DNA of 57,469 bases from Acidimicrobiaceae bacterium (lineage in GTDB: Bacteria > Actinomycetota > Acidimicrobiia > Acidimicrobiales > Aldehydirespiratoraceae): contig VYCW01000136.1 of assembly GCA_009843735.1 (NCBI GenBank), positions 1 through 57,469 of the forward strand. The letters are read 5' to 3'. The notes beneath the pieces were generated by a model, which saw nothing but the letters and a program-made list of their open reading frames with translations, did not search any database and was not told the origin of the DNA. A program made the translations under genes and the position numbers. Below, in pieces: positions 27,279 to 36,989 of this stretch. How positions within the stretch are numbered: position 1 is the first letter of the stretch; each line of letters starts with the position of its first letter.

Positions 27279-28666
27279 AGCAGCTGTCCCTGCGAGAGCC
27301 CGCCGTCGGCGTTGGCCGACAGGTAGCTGAGCACGTCGGTGCTGGAGACCACCGCTCGCGGCCTGCCCCCGTCGAGCACCAGCAGCGCCGGCGACCGCTC
27401 CAGCTTGGTCACTGCCAGCGCCACCGGCTCGCCGATCCCGATCTGCTCCAGCGGCCGGCTCATCACGTTCTCCACCGGCTGGCCCAGCAGGTCGCCGTTG
27501 AAGGCCAGGGCCATGAGCCGCAGCTCGTGCACCGCGCCCATCACCTCGGCCGCGGCCAGTGGCATCTCGCCCTTGGCCACCGGCAGCTGGCTCAGCCCGT
27601 TGTCCCGCAGGCGGGTTACGGCCAGGCTCACCGGGTCGGTGGGATTGACGTACACCAGCGGCGGCAGGTCGTCCTCCTTGGCGTCGAGCACGTCCTTGAC
27701 GCACGGGTGCTCGCCGATCAAGAAACCGTGGGACGCCATCCAGTCGTCGTCGAACACCTTGGAGAGGTAGCCGCGCCCGGAGTCGGGCAGCAGCACAACA
27801 ACCACCGCATCGGGGCCGCAGTCCGAGGCCACCTCGACGGCCCCGCACACCGCGGTCCCACCCGAGCCGCCGATCAGGAGGCCCTCGCGGTGCGAGACCA
27901 GCCGGGCCATGTCGAACGACGCCTGGTCGGACACCGCGATGACCCTGTCCACCCACTCGGGGTGGTAGGTCTCGGGCCAGAAGTCCTCGCCGATGCCCTC
28001 TACCAGGTAGGGACGTCCCGATCCGCCGCTGAACACCGAGCCCTCCGGGTCGGCCGCGATCACCTGCACCGCGGGGTTCCGGCCCTTGAGGTACCGGCCC
28101 ACGCCGCTGAGTGTCCCGCCGGTGCCCGCACCGGCCACGAAGTGGGTGATCCGCCCGCCGGTCTGGCGCCACAGCTCGGGTCCGGTGGTCTGCTCGTGGG
28201 CCAGCGGGTTGGCCTGGTTGAAGTACTGGTTGGGCTGGTAGGCGCCGGGAGTGGAGCGCATGAGGCGCTCGGCCGTGGAGTAGTAGGAGTCCGGGTCGTC
28301 GGGGGCGACCGCCACCGGGCACACCACCACCTCGGCGCCGTAGGCTCGCAGCAGCTGCACCTTCTCGGTGCTCACCTTGTCGGTCATCACGAAGATGCAC
28401 CGGTAGCCCCGCTGGGCGGCCACCATGGCCAGGCCGACGCCGGTGTTGCCCGAAGTGGGCTCGATGATCGTCCCGCCCGGCCCGAGCAGCCCGTCGCGCT
28501 CGGCGGCGTCGATCATCGTCATGGCGATGCGGTCCTTGACGCTGCCGCCCGGGTTGAGCATCTCCAGCTTGGCCACGAGCTCACAGCCGGCCTCGGGAAT
28601 CGCCCGCCGCATCCGCACCAGCGGTGTGTTCCCGATGAGGTCGAGGACGGAATCGGCGACCTCCAC
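27275..28666 (-). CDS. cbs: Cystathionine beta-synthase with CBS-domain pair
   Basis: The enzyme condenses serine (or O-acetylserine) with homocysteine to cystathionine. The 463-residue protein has the PLP-fold type II core with IGNTPLVRM, the PLP lysine in NPGGSVKDRIA, EPTSGNTGVGLAM and GAGTGGTLSGVGRYLK. From about residue 335 two CBS domains follow, as in human and actinobacterial CBS; they may sense an adenosyl ligand. The start GTG 28666 lies 6 bases after a TAGCCT box on -, suggesting a leaderless message. Confidence 0.93.
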   Translation of the reverse strand: MEVADSVLDLIGNTPLVRMRRAIPEAGCELVAKLEMLNPGGSVKDRIAMTMIDAAERDGLLGPGGTIIEPTSGNTGVGLAMVAAQRGYRCIFVMTDKVSTEKVQLLRAYGAEVVVCPVAVAPDDPDSYYSTAERLMRSTPGAYQPNQYFNQANPLAHEQTTGPELWRQTGGRITHFVAGAGTGGTLSGVGRYLKGRNPAVQVIAADPEGSVFSGGSGRPYLVEGIGEDFWPETYHPEWVDRVIAVSDQASFDMARLVSHREGLLIGGSGGTAVCGAVEVASDCGPDAVVVVLLPDSGRGYLSKVFDDDWMASHGFLIGEHPCVKDVLDAKEDDLPPLVYVNPTDPVSLAVTRLRDNGLSQLPVAKGEMPLAAAEVMGAVHELRLMALAFNGDLLGQPVENVMSRPLEQIGIGEPVALAVTKLERSPALLVLDGGRPRAVVSSTDVLSYLSANADGGLSQGQLL

Positions 28667-28672
28667 GCCCCG

Positions 28673-28678
28673 AGGCTA
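28673..28678 (-). promoter_or_regulatory. -10 box of the cbs-metB operon
   Basis: On the minus strand TAGCCT lies 6 bases before the GTG start of cbs. This is consistent with a leaderless transcript of the two overlapping genes. Confidence 0.45.
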
Positions 28679-28693
28679 TCGACAGCCGCGCCG

Positions 28694-29624
28694 CTAGAGG
28701 CCGGCCAGGCGCTCCACTACGGGGGCCATCTCCTCGGCGGCGCTGCCCATGAGGGAGATGTACGAGATTCCCCAGCGCTCCCGCCAACGTTGGACCGTGT
28801 CCACGCACTCGTCCACGGTTCCCATCAGGGCGTGGGGCGAGGCCAGGGCCTGCTCGCCGGTGATCCCGAAAGCCGGGGCGGCCGCGGCGGCGAGGGAGTG
28901 GGCGTCGTCGGTGATCACGGCCAGATGGATCCGGGTCTGCAGCTCGATGGATCCGAATCGTTCGCCCGCGGCCTCCCGCACCACCTCGAGCTTGCGGTCG
29001 GTGGCCTCCGCGGTGGCGGTGGGTCCGGCGTGCTCGTCGATCGCCCCCGAGTGCAGGCTGGGGTTGATCCCGATGATGTCGGCCCGGCGGGCCGCTAGAG
29101 CCAGCTCCGGTGGCCCCCACCGGCTATGAGCAGCGGTGGGCGGGGCTTCTGGACCGGCTTGGGCTGCGAATCGAGCCCGGAGATCCGGTAGTGGTCGCCC
29201 TCGAAGTCGAAGGCGCCGTCGCCGAAGCAGCCCTCCAGCACGGTGACCGCCTCGTCGAGCCGCTCAATGCGCACGCCGGGCCGGTCGAACTCGAGGCCCG
29301 CTTGTTCGTAATCGGAGGCCATCCATCCTGCTCCGATGCCGATCTCCAGGCGCCGCCCGAGATCACATCGAGAGAGGCCAACTCCTTGGCCAGCACGGCC
29401 GGGTGCCGGTAGTCGTTGGCTAGCACGAGGGTCCCCACCCTCAGCGTGTTGGTCGCCAGCGCGACGGCCGCCATGGTCACCAGGGGCGCATGCCGGTTGT
29501 CGAAGTGATCGGTCATCACCACCGACGAGTACCCCATGTCCTCGGCCCGGCGGGCCCGTGCCGCGATCTCGTCGGGCCCGTCCAACCCGTCCAGGCTGAA
29601 CCCGAAGCGGAACGGACGGCTCAC
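28694..29624 (-). pseudogene. Broken luciferase-like (LLM) monooxygenase gene
   Basis: Three reading frames together give one complete LLM-family flavin oxidoreductase. Frame 1 runs from GTG 29624 (RFGFSLDG..., TDHFDNR, RVGTLVLANDYRHP, LASLDVISGG). Near 29350-29357 one base appears missing, and the protein continues in a second frame (MASDYEQAGLEF..., KPRPPLLIAGGG). Near 29107-29112 another base is missing; frame 2 stops at once and frame 3 carries on (LALAARRADIIGIN... to ERLAGL, stop at 28694). The similarity on each side is uninterrupted, so this is either a recent pseudogene or two sequencing errors. The family uses F420 or FMN; substrate unknown. Confidence 0.85.
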
Positions 29625-29630
29625 GAGGGA

Positions 29631-29737
29631 ATCAATCCACTGGCGGCAGGCACCCGCCGAACGCTGCCCGGCTCGACGCCTGGCGGCCGCACGCCCCCGA
29701 GGATCAATCCACTGGCGGCAGGCACCCGCCGAACGCT
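29631..29737 (+). repeat. 35-bp direct repeat, period 72
   Basis: The 35 bases beginning ATCAATCCACTGGCGGCAGG are found exactly at 29631-29665 and 29703-29737. Each copy contains a small inverted repeat (GGCGG ... CCGCC). The two copies fill most of the gap between the broken LLM gene and the helicase gene. No target-site or transposase is seen. The gap 29625-29798 holds nothing else apart from the helicase -10 box. Confidence 0.9.
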
Positions 29738-29785
29738 ACCGGTGTGCCGTCGTGACAGGCGTCCGGCGCTGTCGGGTGGCGACAG

Positions 29786-29791
29786 TAGGGT
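29786..29791 (+). promoter_or_regulatory. -10 box for a leaderless helicase transcript
   Basis: TAGGGT lies exactly 7 bases before ATG 29799, matching the layout seen at other genes in this window. No clear -35 is present. Confidence 0.45.
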
Positions 29792-29798
29792 GGCCTTG

Positions 29799-32021
29799 AT
29801 GGCGGAATCGGCGATTCTGGAGGACCTGAACCCGGCCCAGTACGAGGCGGTCACCCATACCGGCGGACCGCTCCTGGTGGTGGCCGGAGCGGGGTCGGGC
29901 AAGACCCGCGTGCTCACCCATCGCATCGCCCACCTGATCGACCATCACGGCCTGTCGCCGTTCGAGATCCTGGCCATCACCTTCACCAACAAGGCCGCCG
30001 GCGAGATGCGCGACCGCGTCGGCGCCCTCGTCGGGCCGGTGGCCGAGAGCATGTGGGTGTCGACGTTCCACGCGGCCTGCGTACGCCTCCTGCGCCGCGA
30101 CGCCGACTACATCGACTACCCGAGCCACTTCACCATCTACGACCAGGGCGACGCGGTGCGCCTGTGCGGCTACGTGCTGCGCGACCTGAACCTCGACCAG
30201 AAGCGGTTCCCGCCCCGGGCGATCCACGCCGCCATCTCCGCGGCCAAGAACGACAACATCGGCGCCGAGGAGTACGCCGAGCGGGCCTCCAACGTCTTCG
30301 AGCGGCGCATCGCCGAGGTGTTCATCCGCTACCAGCGCCGCCTGACCGCGGCCGCGGCCATGGACTTCGACGATCTGCTGCTGCGCACGGTCGAGCTGTT
30401 CCGGAACTGCCCGGAGGTGCTGGAACGCTGGCGGCAGCGGTTCGCCCATGTGCTGGTGGACGAGTACCAGGACACCAACCCGGTGCAGAACGAGCTGGTG
30501 ATCAGCCTGGGCGCCGAGAGCCGCCAGGTGACCGCGGTGGGCGACGCCGACCAGTCGATCTACGCCTTCCGGGGCGCCGACATCCGCAACATCCTCGAGT
30601 TCGAGCGGGCCTTCGACGACGTCCGCATCGTGGTGCTGGAGCAGAACTACCGCAGCACCCAGAACATCCTCGACGCCGCCAACTCGGTGATCGTCAACAA
30701 CGCCGGCCGCAAGCCCAAGGACCTGTGGACCGACCAGGGGTCGGGGCCGGCCATCGTCCGCTACCACGCCGACGACGAGGAGGACGAGGCCCGCTACGTG
30801 GTCAGCGAGATCGTGCGCCGCTGCGACACCGAGCAGATGCGTTTGGACGAGACGGCCGTCTTCTACCGCACCAACGCGCAGTCGCGGGCGGTGGAGGAGC
30901 AGCTCATCAAGGCCGAGATCCCCTACCGGCTGGTGGGCGGCACCCGCTTCTACGACCGCCGCGAGGTGCGCGACGCCATGGCCTACCTCAAGACGGTCAC
31001 AAACCCCGGCGACGAGGTGAGCGTGAAACGGGCGCTGGGCGTGCCCAAACGGGGTGTGGGCGCTACCTCGGTGGCCAAGATCGACGCCTACGCAGCGGAG
31101 AACGGGCTCACCTTCTACGAAGCTCTCCGCCACTGCGCCGAGGCCGGCGTCACCGGACGCTCGGCGGCCGGCATCCGGCAGTTCTGCACGCTGATCGACG
31201 GAGCTGTCGGCCTGGAGGCGTCGCCGGCCGCGGTGCTGCAGGAGCTGCTGGAGCGCTCCGGGTACCTGGACGAGCTGCGCTCCGAGAAGTCGGTCGAGGC
31301 TGACGGCCGCTTGGAGAACCTGGCGGAGCTGGTGGGGGTGGCCGGCGAGCACGAAACCCTCGACGAGTTGCTGGAGGCGGTGGCGCTGGTGGCCGACACC
31401 GACGAACTGGCCGACACCGGTTCCGATGAGTCCGCGGTCACGCTCATGACCATCCATTCGGCCAAGGGCCTCGAGTACCCCGACGTGTACATGGTCGGGA
31501 TGGAGGACGGTGTGTTCCCCCACATCCGGGCATTGGGCGAGCCTCACGAGCTGGAGGAGGAGCGCCGCCTCGCCTACGTCGGGATCACCCGGGCCATGCG
31601 CCAGCTCACCCTCACCCACGCCTGGAGCCGGCTGCTGTACGGCAGCCGGCAGTACAACCCGCCGAGCCGGTTCCTCAAGGAGATCCCCGACGAGCTGCTG
31701 CAGACCGTCGACGGATCCCGCGTGGTGCGGAGCCGCTACTACAGCCGAAGTCGGCGTGAGCGCAACCTCGACCGGCGGTCGGCCAACCGCGACGAGATCG
31801 TTCAGCGCGCCCTCGACGCCGGCCGGCGACCCGCGCCATCGGTGTCAGGTGCCGACCGCCTGGGCCTCAAGGTGGGAGACGACGTGCGCCACGCCCAGTG
31901 GGGCGAGGGCGTGATCCTTAACATCGAGGGCGCGGGGGACGACGCGCAGGCGTCGGTGCGTTTCCCCACCGTGGGCGAGAAGCAGCTGCTGCTGTCGTGG
32001 GCCCCGCTTGAGAAGATCTAG
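29799..32021 (+). CDS. pcrA: UvrD/PcrA-type ATP-dependent DNA helicase
   Basis: This superfamily 1A 3'-5' helicase acts in repair and in removing proteins from DNA. The 740-residue product has all motifs: LNPAQYEAV, Walker A GAGSGKTRVL, TFTNKAAGEMRDRV, Walker B VDEYQDTNPVQ, GDADQSIYAFRGAD, LEQNYRST, TIHSAKGLEYPDVY and VGITRAM. The C-terminal segment GLKVGDDVRHAQWGEGVI is typical of PcrA. I take ATG 29799; the longer frame upstream only translates the 35-bp repeats. It converges with the alaX gene, leaving 11 bases between stops. Confidence 0.96.
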   Translation: MAESAILEDLNPAQYEAVTHTGGPLLVVAGAGSGKTRVLTHRIAHLIDHHGLSPFEILAITFTNKAAGEMRDRVGALVGPVAESMWVSTFHAACVRLLRRDADYIDYPSHFTIYDQGDAVRLCGYVLRDLNLDQKRFPPRAIHAAISAAKNDNIGAEEYAERASNVFERRIAEVFIRYQRRLTAAAAMDFDDLLLRTVELFRNCPEVLERWRQRFAHVLVDEYQDTNPVQNELVISLGAESRQVTAVGDADQSIYAFRGADIRNILEFERAFDDVRIVVLEQNYRSTQNILDAANSVIVNNAGRKPKDLWTDQGSGPAIVRYHADDEEDEARYVVSEIVRRCDTEQMRLDETAVFYRTNAQSRAVEEQLIKAEIPYRLVGGTRFYDRREVRDAMAYLKTVTNPGDEVSVKRALGVPKRGVGATSVAKIDAYAAENGLTFYEALRHCAEAGVTGRSAAGIRQFCTLIDGAVGLEASPAAVLQELLERSGYLDELRSEKSVEADGRLENLAELVGVAGEHETLDELLEAVALVADTDELADTGSDESAVTLMTIHSAKGLEYPDVYMVGMEDGVFPHIRALGEPHELEEERRLAYVGITRAMRQLTLTHAWSRLLYGSRQYNPPSRFLKEIPDELLQTVDGSRVVRSRYYSRSRRERNLDRRSANRDEIVQRALDAGRRPAPSVSGADRLGLKVGDDVRHAQWGEGVILNIEGAGDDAQASVRFPTVGEKQLLLSWAPLEKI

Positions 32022-32032
32022 CGCCCTGACCC

Positions 32033-32761
32033 TCAGGCGTCGTGTACTGCGATGCGCAGGCGCTTGTTGGACTTGCCCTTCGATTCGGTCTTGACCACCT
32101 CGAAGCGGCCCACCTCTCCGGTGGAGGGCAAGTGGGTGCCCCCGTCGGCCTGCTTGTCCAGCCCGACGATGTCGACCACCCGGATCTCGGTCACCGACTC
32201 CGGTATGAGGTTGACCTTGGTGCGGATCAGGTCCTCGTCGGCCAGGGCCTCGGCCCGGGGCAGGAACGAGATCTCGATCGGACGGTCGGCGGCGATCTCG
32301 GCGTTGACCAGTTCGGTGACCTGGGCCGCGAAGCCCTCGGGCAGGGGATCGAACTCGAAGTCCATGCGGGCCGAGAGCGGAGCCATGTTGCCGCCGGTCA
32401 CCGACACGCCCCACGTGTTGTAGATCACCCCGCACAGGATGTGCAGCGCGGTGTGGGTGCGCATCAGGGCATGGCGGCGCTCCCAGTCGAGCTCCCCGCG
32501 CACCGGCGTGCCTGCCGGCGGCGCCGGGGCGTCGAGGGTGTGCCACACCACGTCGTGGCCCCTCACGTCGGTCACCGTCGCCGTGCCGCCGCCCCAGCTC
32601 AGCGTTCCCGTGTCGTGGGGCTGGCCGCCGCTGGTGGCGTAGAAGGCGGTGGCGTCGAGGGCCACCCGCCCGTCGTCGTCGACCGCCGCCACGGTGGCGT
32701 CGAAGGCCCGGCACTGGGCGTCGCGCAGGAATATCCGGTCGGTGGGGTTCACGTCAGCCAT
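32033..32761 (-). CDS. Alanyl-tRNA editing protein (AlaX-like)
   Basis: AlaX proteins are free-standing relatives of the AlaRS editing domain that hydrolyse mischarged Ser- or Gly-tRNA(Ala). The 242-residue product has YATSGGQPHDTG, the zinc-binding RTHTALHIL (HxxxH), and DIVGLDKQADGGTHLPSTGEVG, where the His of GGTH is a further ligand. In AlaRS the motif is CxGTH; here Ala-Asp replaces the Cys position, as in some AlaX types. ATG 32761 is preceded by GGAGG at 4 bases; the longer frame to 32794 is less likely. Confidence 0.9.
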   Translation of the reverse strand: MADVNPTDRIFLRDAQCRAFDATVAAVDDDGRVALDATAFYATSGGQPHDTGTLSWGGGTATVTDVRGHDVVWHTLDAPAPPAGTPVRGELDWERRHALMRTHTALHILCGVIYNTWGVSVTGGNMAPLSARMDFEFDPLPEGFAAQVTELVNAEIAADRPIEISFLPRAEALADEDLIRTKVNLIPESVTEIRVVDIVGLDKQADGGTHLPSTGEVGRFEVVKTESKGKSNKRLRIAVHDA

Positions 32762-32795
32762 GGATCCTCCAGTGTGCCAAGTCAGGCGTGCCATG

Positions 32796-32843
32796 CCCGC
32801 TCTTGTTCGCTTCGCTCACGGGCCGCTTGGGCCACGGCCTCGC
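32796..32843 (-). repeat. 48-bp dispersed repeat, copy B (inverted)
   Basis: On the minus strand this matches 6217-6264 at 46 of 48 positions by eye (differences G/A and C/A). It lies in the gap between the AlaX-like gene and the small membrane-anchored gene. The two copies are about 26.5 kb apart in opposite orientation. Confidence 0.8.
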
Positions 32844-32863
32844 TCGGTGGACCGCCCATGCTC

Positions 32864-33355
32864 TCACGGATCGCGGTTTGTCCGCTCGGCCTCTGGGTTG
32901 ATGTCGACCCGGACGTCGCCGTCCACGACAGCCACGCTGAAGTGGCGCAAGCCGGTGCCGGCCGCGTCCACGACGTCGTCGGGGTCGCAAGTGTTCACGA
33001 ATTCAGCCTGCCCGGCCTGCCACTCGAAGAAGCAGTCCCGGCTCTGGCCCGGCCGGCGGGCCTCGAAGGCCAGCCATCCCGACTCGGGATCGTCCCCGAG
33101 GTGCTGCAGGATGATGTCGCGCTCTCCGTCGGCGACGTCACCGAACAGGATCGGCCCCCGGTCGGCGATCTCGGCGCTGATCCGGCCGGTCTCCATGTCG
33201 CGGAAGTCCCGGTCGCCGAGGCGGATCTCAACGTCGGTACCGCCCCGGGTCAGCAGCAGCACGCCCAGGACCAGGCCCAACGCGACCACCACCCCGGCCA
33301 AGCCCACCACCACGACGGTGCGCAGGTCGGGACGGGGACCGCTGGAAACGGGCAT
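32864..33355 (-). CDS. Membrane-anchored protein of unknown function
   Basis: I do not recognise this 163-residue protein. It has a short N-terminal region, one strongly hydrophobic segment (about residues 14-36, TVVVVGLAGVVVALGLVLG) and an extracytoplasmic domain of about 125 residues with two cysteines (DCFFEW, VNTCDP) that could pair. The domain is acidic and probably beta-rich (RHFSVAVVDGDVRVDIN). It is divergent from sucC with only 21 bases between the start codons, so it shares the promoter region with the TCA-cycle operon. Confidence 0.7.
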   Translation of the reverse strand: MPVSSGPRPDLRTVVVVGLAGVVVALGLVLGVLLLTRGGTDVEIRLGDRDFRDMETGRISAEIADRGPILFGDVADGERDIILQHLGDDPESGWLAFEARRPGQSRDCFFEWQAGQAEFVNTCDPDDVVDAAGTGLRHFSVAVVDGDVRVDINPEAERTNRDP

Positions 33356-33362
33356 CGCGGCC

Positions 33363-33369
33363 TAGTATC
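33363..33369. promoter_or_regulatory. Overlapping divergent -10 boxes between sucC and the membrane protein
   Basis: Read on +, TAGTAT (33363-33368) lies 8 bases before the sucC GTG at 33377. Read on -, GATACT (33369-33364) lies 8 bases before the ATG at 33355. The two boxes share five base pairs. Both transcripts would start at or within a base or two of their start codons. Confidence 0.5.
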
Positions 33370-33376
33370 GCCGCTC

Positions 33377-34540
33377 GTGGATCTGTTCGAGCACCAGGGC
33401 AAGGAACTGTTCGCCCGGTACGGACTGCCGGTGCCCACGGGCGAAGTGGCGTACTCGCCCGACGACGCAGTAGCCGCGGCCCAGCGGCTCGGAGTGCCCG
33501 TGGTGGTGAAGGCCCAGGTCCACACCGGAGGGCGGGGCAAGGCCGGAGGCGTGAAGCTCGCCGCCGACCTCGACGCCGTGCGCAGCCATGCCTCCGGCAT
33601 CCTGGGCCTCGACATCTCGGGTCACATCGTGCGCCGCCTCTGGATGGAGCAGGCGTCCGACATCGCCGAGGAGTACTACGCCAGCTTCACTCTCGACCGC
33701 TCCGCCCGCAAGCACCTGGGGATGCTGTCGGCCGAGGGCGGCGTGGACATCGAGACCGTGGCCGCCCTCGACCCCGACGCCATCGCCCGCATCCACATCG
33801 ACCCGGTGGACGGCCTGACGCAGCCTGCGTGCCGCCAGTGGGTGCGGGCTGCCCGCATCCCCGGATCCGCCGCGGACGCGGTGGCCGATGTGCTGGTGAC
33901 CCTGTACGGCGCCTACGTGGACGCCGACGCCGACCTGGTCGAGGTCAACCCGCTCATCGTGACCTCCGGCGGCGACGTGGTGCTGCTCGACTCCAAGGTC
34001 ACCCTGGACGCCAACAGCACGTTCCGCCACGACGACTACGCCCAGTACGAAGCCACGCAGACGCGCGACGAGCGGGAGCAGGCCGCCCACTCCAAGCGGC
34101 TGCAGTATGTGGGCCTGGACGGCTCGGTCGGGGTGATCGCCAACGGCGCGGGCTTGGCCATGAGCACCGTGGACGTCGTGAACCAGGTGGGGGGCAGTCC
34201 CGCCAACTTCCTCGACATCGGCGGAGGCGCCAACGCGGAGGTCATGGCGGGCGCGCTGGAGGTCATCAACAACGATCCCGCGGTCAGGGCCATCCTGATC
34301 AACATCTTCGGGGGCATCACCCGGGGCGAGGAGATCGCCGCCGGCATCATCGAGGCCACCCGCCGGGTCGACATCGACTCGCCCATCGTGATCCGCCTCG
34401 ACGGCACCAACGCGGCCGAGGGCCGGGAACTGCTGGAGCCCCACCTGGGCGGTGCCCTGATGATGGAGCCGACGATGCTGGACGCCGCCCGCCGGGCGGT
34501 GGAACTGGCCGGAGCTGCCGGCGGGCAGGTGCAGCCATGA
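33377..34540 (+). CDS. sucC: Succinyl-CoA synthetase beta subunit (ADP-forming type)
   Basis: SucC with SucD interconverts succinyl-CoA and succinate with substrate-level phosphorylation in the TCA cycle. The 387-residue protein has VDLFEHQGKELFARYGLPVP, VVVKAQVHTGGRGKAGGVKLA (ATP-grasp), NPLIVTSGGDVVLLDSK, DIGGGANAEV and NIFGGITRGEEIA. GTG 33377 gives the family N-terminus. There is no ribosome site, consistent with a leaderless start. The long in-frame upstream extension crosses other genes and is rejected. The stop overlaps sucD (ATGA). Confidence 0.96.
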   Translation: MDLFEHQGKELFARYGLPVPTGEVAYSPDDAVAAAQRLGVPVVVKAQVHTGGRGKAGGVKLAADLDAVRSHASGILGLDISGHIVRRLWMEQASDIAEEYYASFTLDRSARKHLGMLSAEGGVDIETVAALDPDAIARIHIDPVDGLTQPACRQWVRAARIPGSAADAVADVLVTLYGAYVDADADLVEVNPLIVTSGGDVVLLDSKVTLDANSTFRHDDYAQYEATQTRDEREQAAHSKRLQYVGLDGSVGVIANGAGLAMSTVDVVNQVGGSPANFLDIGGGANAEVMAGALEVINNDPAVRAILINIFGGITRGEEIAAGIIEATRRVDIDSPIVIRLDGTNAAEGRELLEPHLGGALMMEPTMLDAARRAVELAGAAGGQVQP

Positions 34541-35421
34541 GCATCTTCGTGGACGAGAACACCCGGGTGGTGTACCAGGGGCTCACCGGCTCCCAGGGCC
34601 GCTACTACGGACTGCTCAACCGCGACTACGGCACCAAGGTGGTGGCGGGCACCAACCCCCGCAAGGCCGGCACCGACGTGGACGGTGTGCCGATATTCGC
34701 CACCGTCGCCGAGGCCGCCGAGGCCACCGGCGCCACTGCCAGCTGCGTGTTCATCCCCGCGCCGGGGGTGCGGGGAGCGGTGCTGGAGGCCGCCGAGGCG
34801 CAGATGGAGTTGGTGGTGGTCATCACCGAGGGGGTGCCCGCCCACGACGAGGCGTTCCTGTTCAACAAGCTGCGGCGTGACCATCCCACCGTCCGGCTGC
34901 TGGGCCCCAACTGCCCGGGCATCATCACGCCGGGCCAGTGCAACATCGGCATCACCGCAGGGCACATCGCCAAGCCGGGCGGCCCGGTGGGCATCGTGAG
35001 CCGCTCGGGCACGCTCACATACCAGGCTCTGTACGAACTCCAGCAGCAGGGAATCGGGGTCACCACCTGCGTGGGCATCGGCGGCGATCCGGTGCCCGGC
35101 ACCAGCTTCATCGACTGCCTGGCCGCGTTCGAGGCCGACCCGGAGACCCGGGCGGTGATGATGATCGGCGAGATCGGCGGATCGGCTGAGGAGGAGGCGG
35201 CCGAGTTCATCGCCGAGCACATGACCAAGCCGGTGGCCGCCTACATCGCCGGGGTCACCGCCCCGCCGGGAAAGAAGATGGGCCACGCCGGCGCCATTGT
35301 GTCGGGCGGCAAGGGAACGGCCGCGGCCAAGATGGAGGCTCTGGCCGCCGCTGGGGCCCGAGTGGGCCAGAACCCCACCGAGGCCGGCGACTTGATGGTG
35401 GAGATCGTCGCTGGCTTGTAG
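34537..35421 (+). CDS. sucD: Succinyl-CoA synthetase alpha subunit
   Basis: SucD binds CoA and carries the phosphohistidine intermediate. The 294-residue product has [66 protein letters not shown] and the active-site [14 protein letters not shown] with the phosphorylated His. ATG 34537 overlaps the sucC stop. Length is normal. purH begins 12 bases downstream in the same direction. Confidence 0.96.
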   Translation: MSIFVDENTRVVYQGLTGSQGRYYGLLNRDYGTKVVAGTNPRKAGTDVDGVPIFATVAEAAEATGATASCVFIPAPGVRGAVLEAAEAQMELVVVITEGVPAHDEAFLFNKLRRDHPTVRLLGPNCPGIITPGQCNIGITAGHIAKPGGPVGIVSRSGTLTYQALYELQQQGIGVTTCVGIGGDPVPGTSFIDCLAAFEADPETRAVMMIGEIGGSAEEEAAEFIAEHMTKPVAAYIAGVTAPPGKKMGHAGAIVSGGKGTAAAKMEALAAAGARVGQNPTEAGDLMVEIVAGL

Positions 35422-35433
35422 ACACTGGCCGAG

Positions 35434-36978
35434 ATGGATGCACCGCCGCGGGCGCTGATCTCCGTCTACGACAAGGCGGGCGTGGTCGATCTGGCCGCGG
35501 GGCTAGTCGGGCTGGGCTGGGATCTCATCGCCAGCGGGGGCACGGCCCGTGTCATCGAGGCCGCTCGTCTGCCCGTCGCCGACACCGCCGACTACACGGG
35601 CTCGCCGACCATGCTGGGGCATCGGGTGGTGACCCTGCATCCCCGCATCCACGGCGGGATCCTGGCCGACCGCGACGACCCGTCCCACCGGGCCGACCTG
35701 GAGGCCAACGGCATCGATCCGATCGACCTGGTGGTGGTGAACCTCTACCCGTTCGAGGAATCGCCGGGCATCGAGACGATCGACATCGGCGGCCCGACCA
35801 TGGTGCGGGCCGCGGCCAAGAACCATGCTCATGTCGGCGTGGTGGTCGACCCGGCCGACTACGAGTCGGTCATTGACGAACTCCGCTCAGCAGGGCGGCT
35901 GTCGGCCGTCACCCGCCGCCGTCTGGCCCGCAAGGCCTTCGCCCACACGGCGGCGTACGAGGCCGCGATTGCCGGATGGTTCGACGCCGGGGACGAGTCG
36001 GACGACTCAGACGAGCTTGGCCTGCCGTCGGCAATCCGCTTGGAACTCGAGCGGGCCGAGACCCTTCGCTACGGCGAGAACCCGCACCAGCAGGGCGCCC
36101 GCTACCGAGCACGCGGAGCCTTCGGTTTCTTCGATGGCATGGTGCAGCACGGCGGTCCGGCCTTGAGCTACCTCAACCTGATGGACGCCGAGGCGGCTTG
36201 GGGGCTGGCCCACAACCTGGGCGACGGACCGGCCGCCGTGATCGTCAAGCACGCCAACCCGTGCGGAGCAGCGGTCGCCGGTGATCTGGCCACCGCCTAC
36301 TCGCGGGCCTTCGACTGCGATCCCCGCAGCGCCTTCGGCGGGGTGGTGGCCCTCAACGCGGTGATCGACGAGGCCACCGCCGAGGCCATGGTGGCGGCGG
36401 CCCAGGCCGACGTGGTGATCGCCCCGGGCTATGCCGGCGGCGTGCTCGAGCGGCTGGCGGCCCGCCGAGCCAACACCCGTCTGCTGGAAGCAGCCGCTGA
36501 CGTTGCTGGCGAGCCTGCGTGGGAGCTGCGCAGCCTCGGATCGGATAACGACTTCCTGCTGCAGTCGCCACGCCGGCTGGAGGCCGACCCGGCCTCCTGG
36601 CAAGTGGTTACCGCCAGGAGGCCCACCGATTCCGAGTTGGCCGACGCCGTGTTCGCTTGGCGGGTGTGCGCCCACACGAGCTCCAACGCGGTGGTGCTGG
36701 CCCGCGACCGGACCGCTTGGGGCATTGGCGCCGGCCAGCAGAACCGGGTGCAGGCCGGCGAGATCGCAGCCGCCAAGGCCGCGGGCCGGGCCGCCGGCGG
36801 GGCCTGCGCCAGCGACGGCTTCTACCCCTTCCTCGACGGCGTCGGTGCCGCGGCCGACGCCGGAGCCGCGGTGGTCGTGCAGCCCGGCGGCTCAGTCAAC
36901 GACGCCGCGGTGATCGCCGCGGCCGACGAGCGCAACATAGCCATGCTCCTAACCGGAGAACGCCAGTTCCGCCACTGA
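35434..36978 (+). CDS. purH: Bifunctional AICAR transformylase / IMP cyclohydrolase
   Basis: PurH carries out the last two steps of IMP synthesis. The 514-residue protein has the IMP cyclohydrolase domain first ([47 protein letters not shown]) and the transformylase domain second ([30 protein letters not shown], and the C-terminal segment [25 protein letters not shown]). It follows sucD closely. The neighbour purN often found before it is absent here. It converges with the methyltransferase gene. Confidence 0.96.
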   Translation: MDAPPRALISVYDKAGVVDLAAGLVGLGWDLIASGGTARVIEAARLPVADTADYTGSPTMLGHRVVTLHPRIHGGILADRDDPSHRADLEANGIDPIDLVVVNLYPFEESPGIETIDIGGPTMVRAAAKNHAHVGVVVDPADYESVIDELRSAGRLSAVTRRRLARKAFAHTAAYEAAIAGWFDAGDESDDSDELGLPSAIRLELERAETLRYGENPHQQGARYRARGAFGFFDGMVQHGGPALSYLNLMDAEAAWGLAHNLGDGPAAVIVKHANPCGAAVAGDLATAYSRAFDCDPRSAFGGVVALNAVIDEATAEAMVAAAQADVVIAPGYAGGVLERLAARRANTRLLEAAADVAGEPAWELRSLGSDNDFLLQSPRRLEADPASWQVVTARRPTDSELADAVFAWRVCAHTSSNAVVLARDRTAWGIGAGQQNRVQAGEIAAAKAAGRAAGGACASDGFYPFLDGVGAAADAGAAVVVQPGGSVNDAAVIAAADERNIAMLLTGERQFRH

Positions 36979-36989
36979 GTCCCGGGCCC

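Noticed and set aside
32042-33376. Long in-frame upstream extension of sucC (to about 830 codons)
   Set aside because: It reads through the AlaX-like and membrane-protein genes on the other strand; SucC homologues start at VDLFEHQGKEL.
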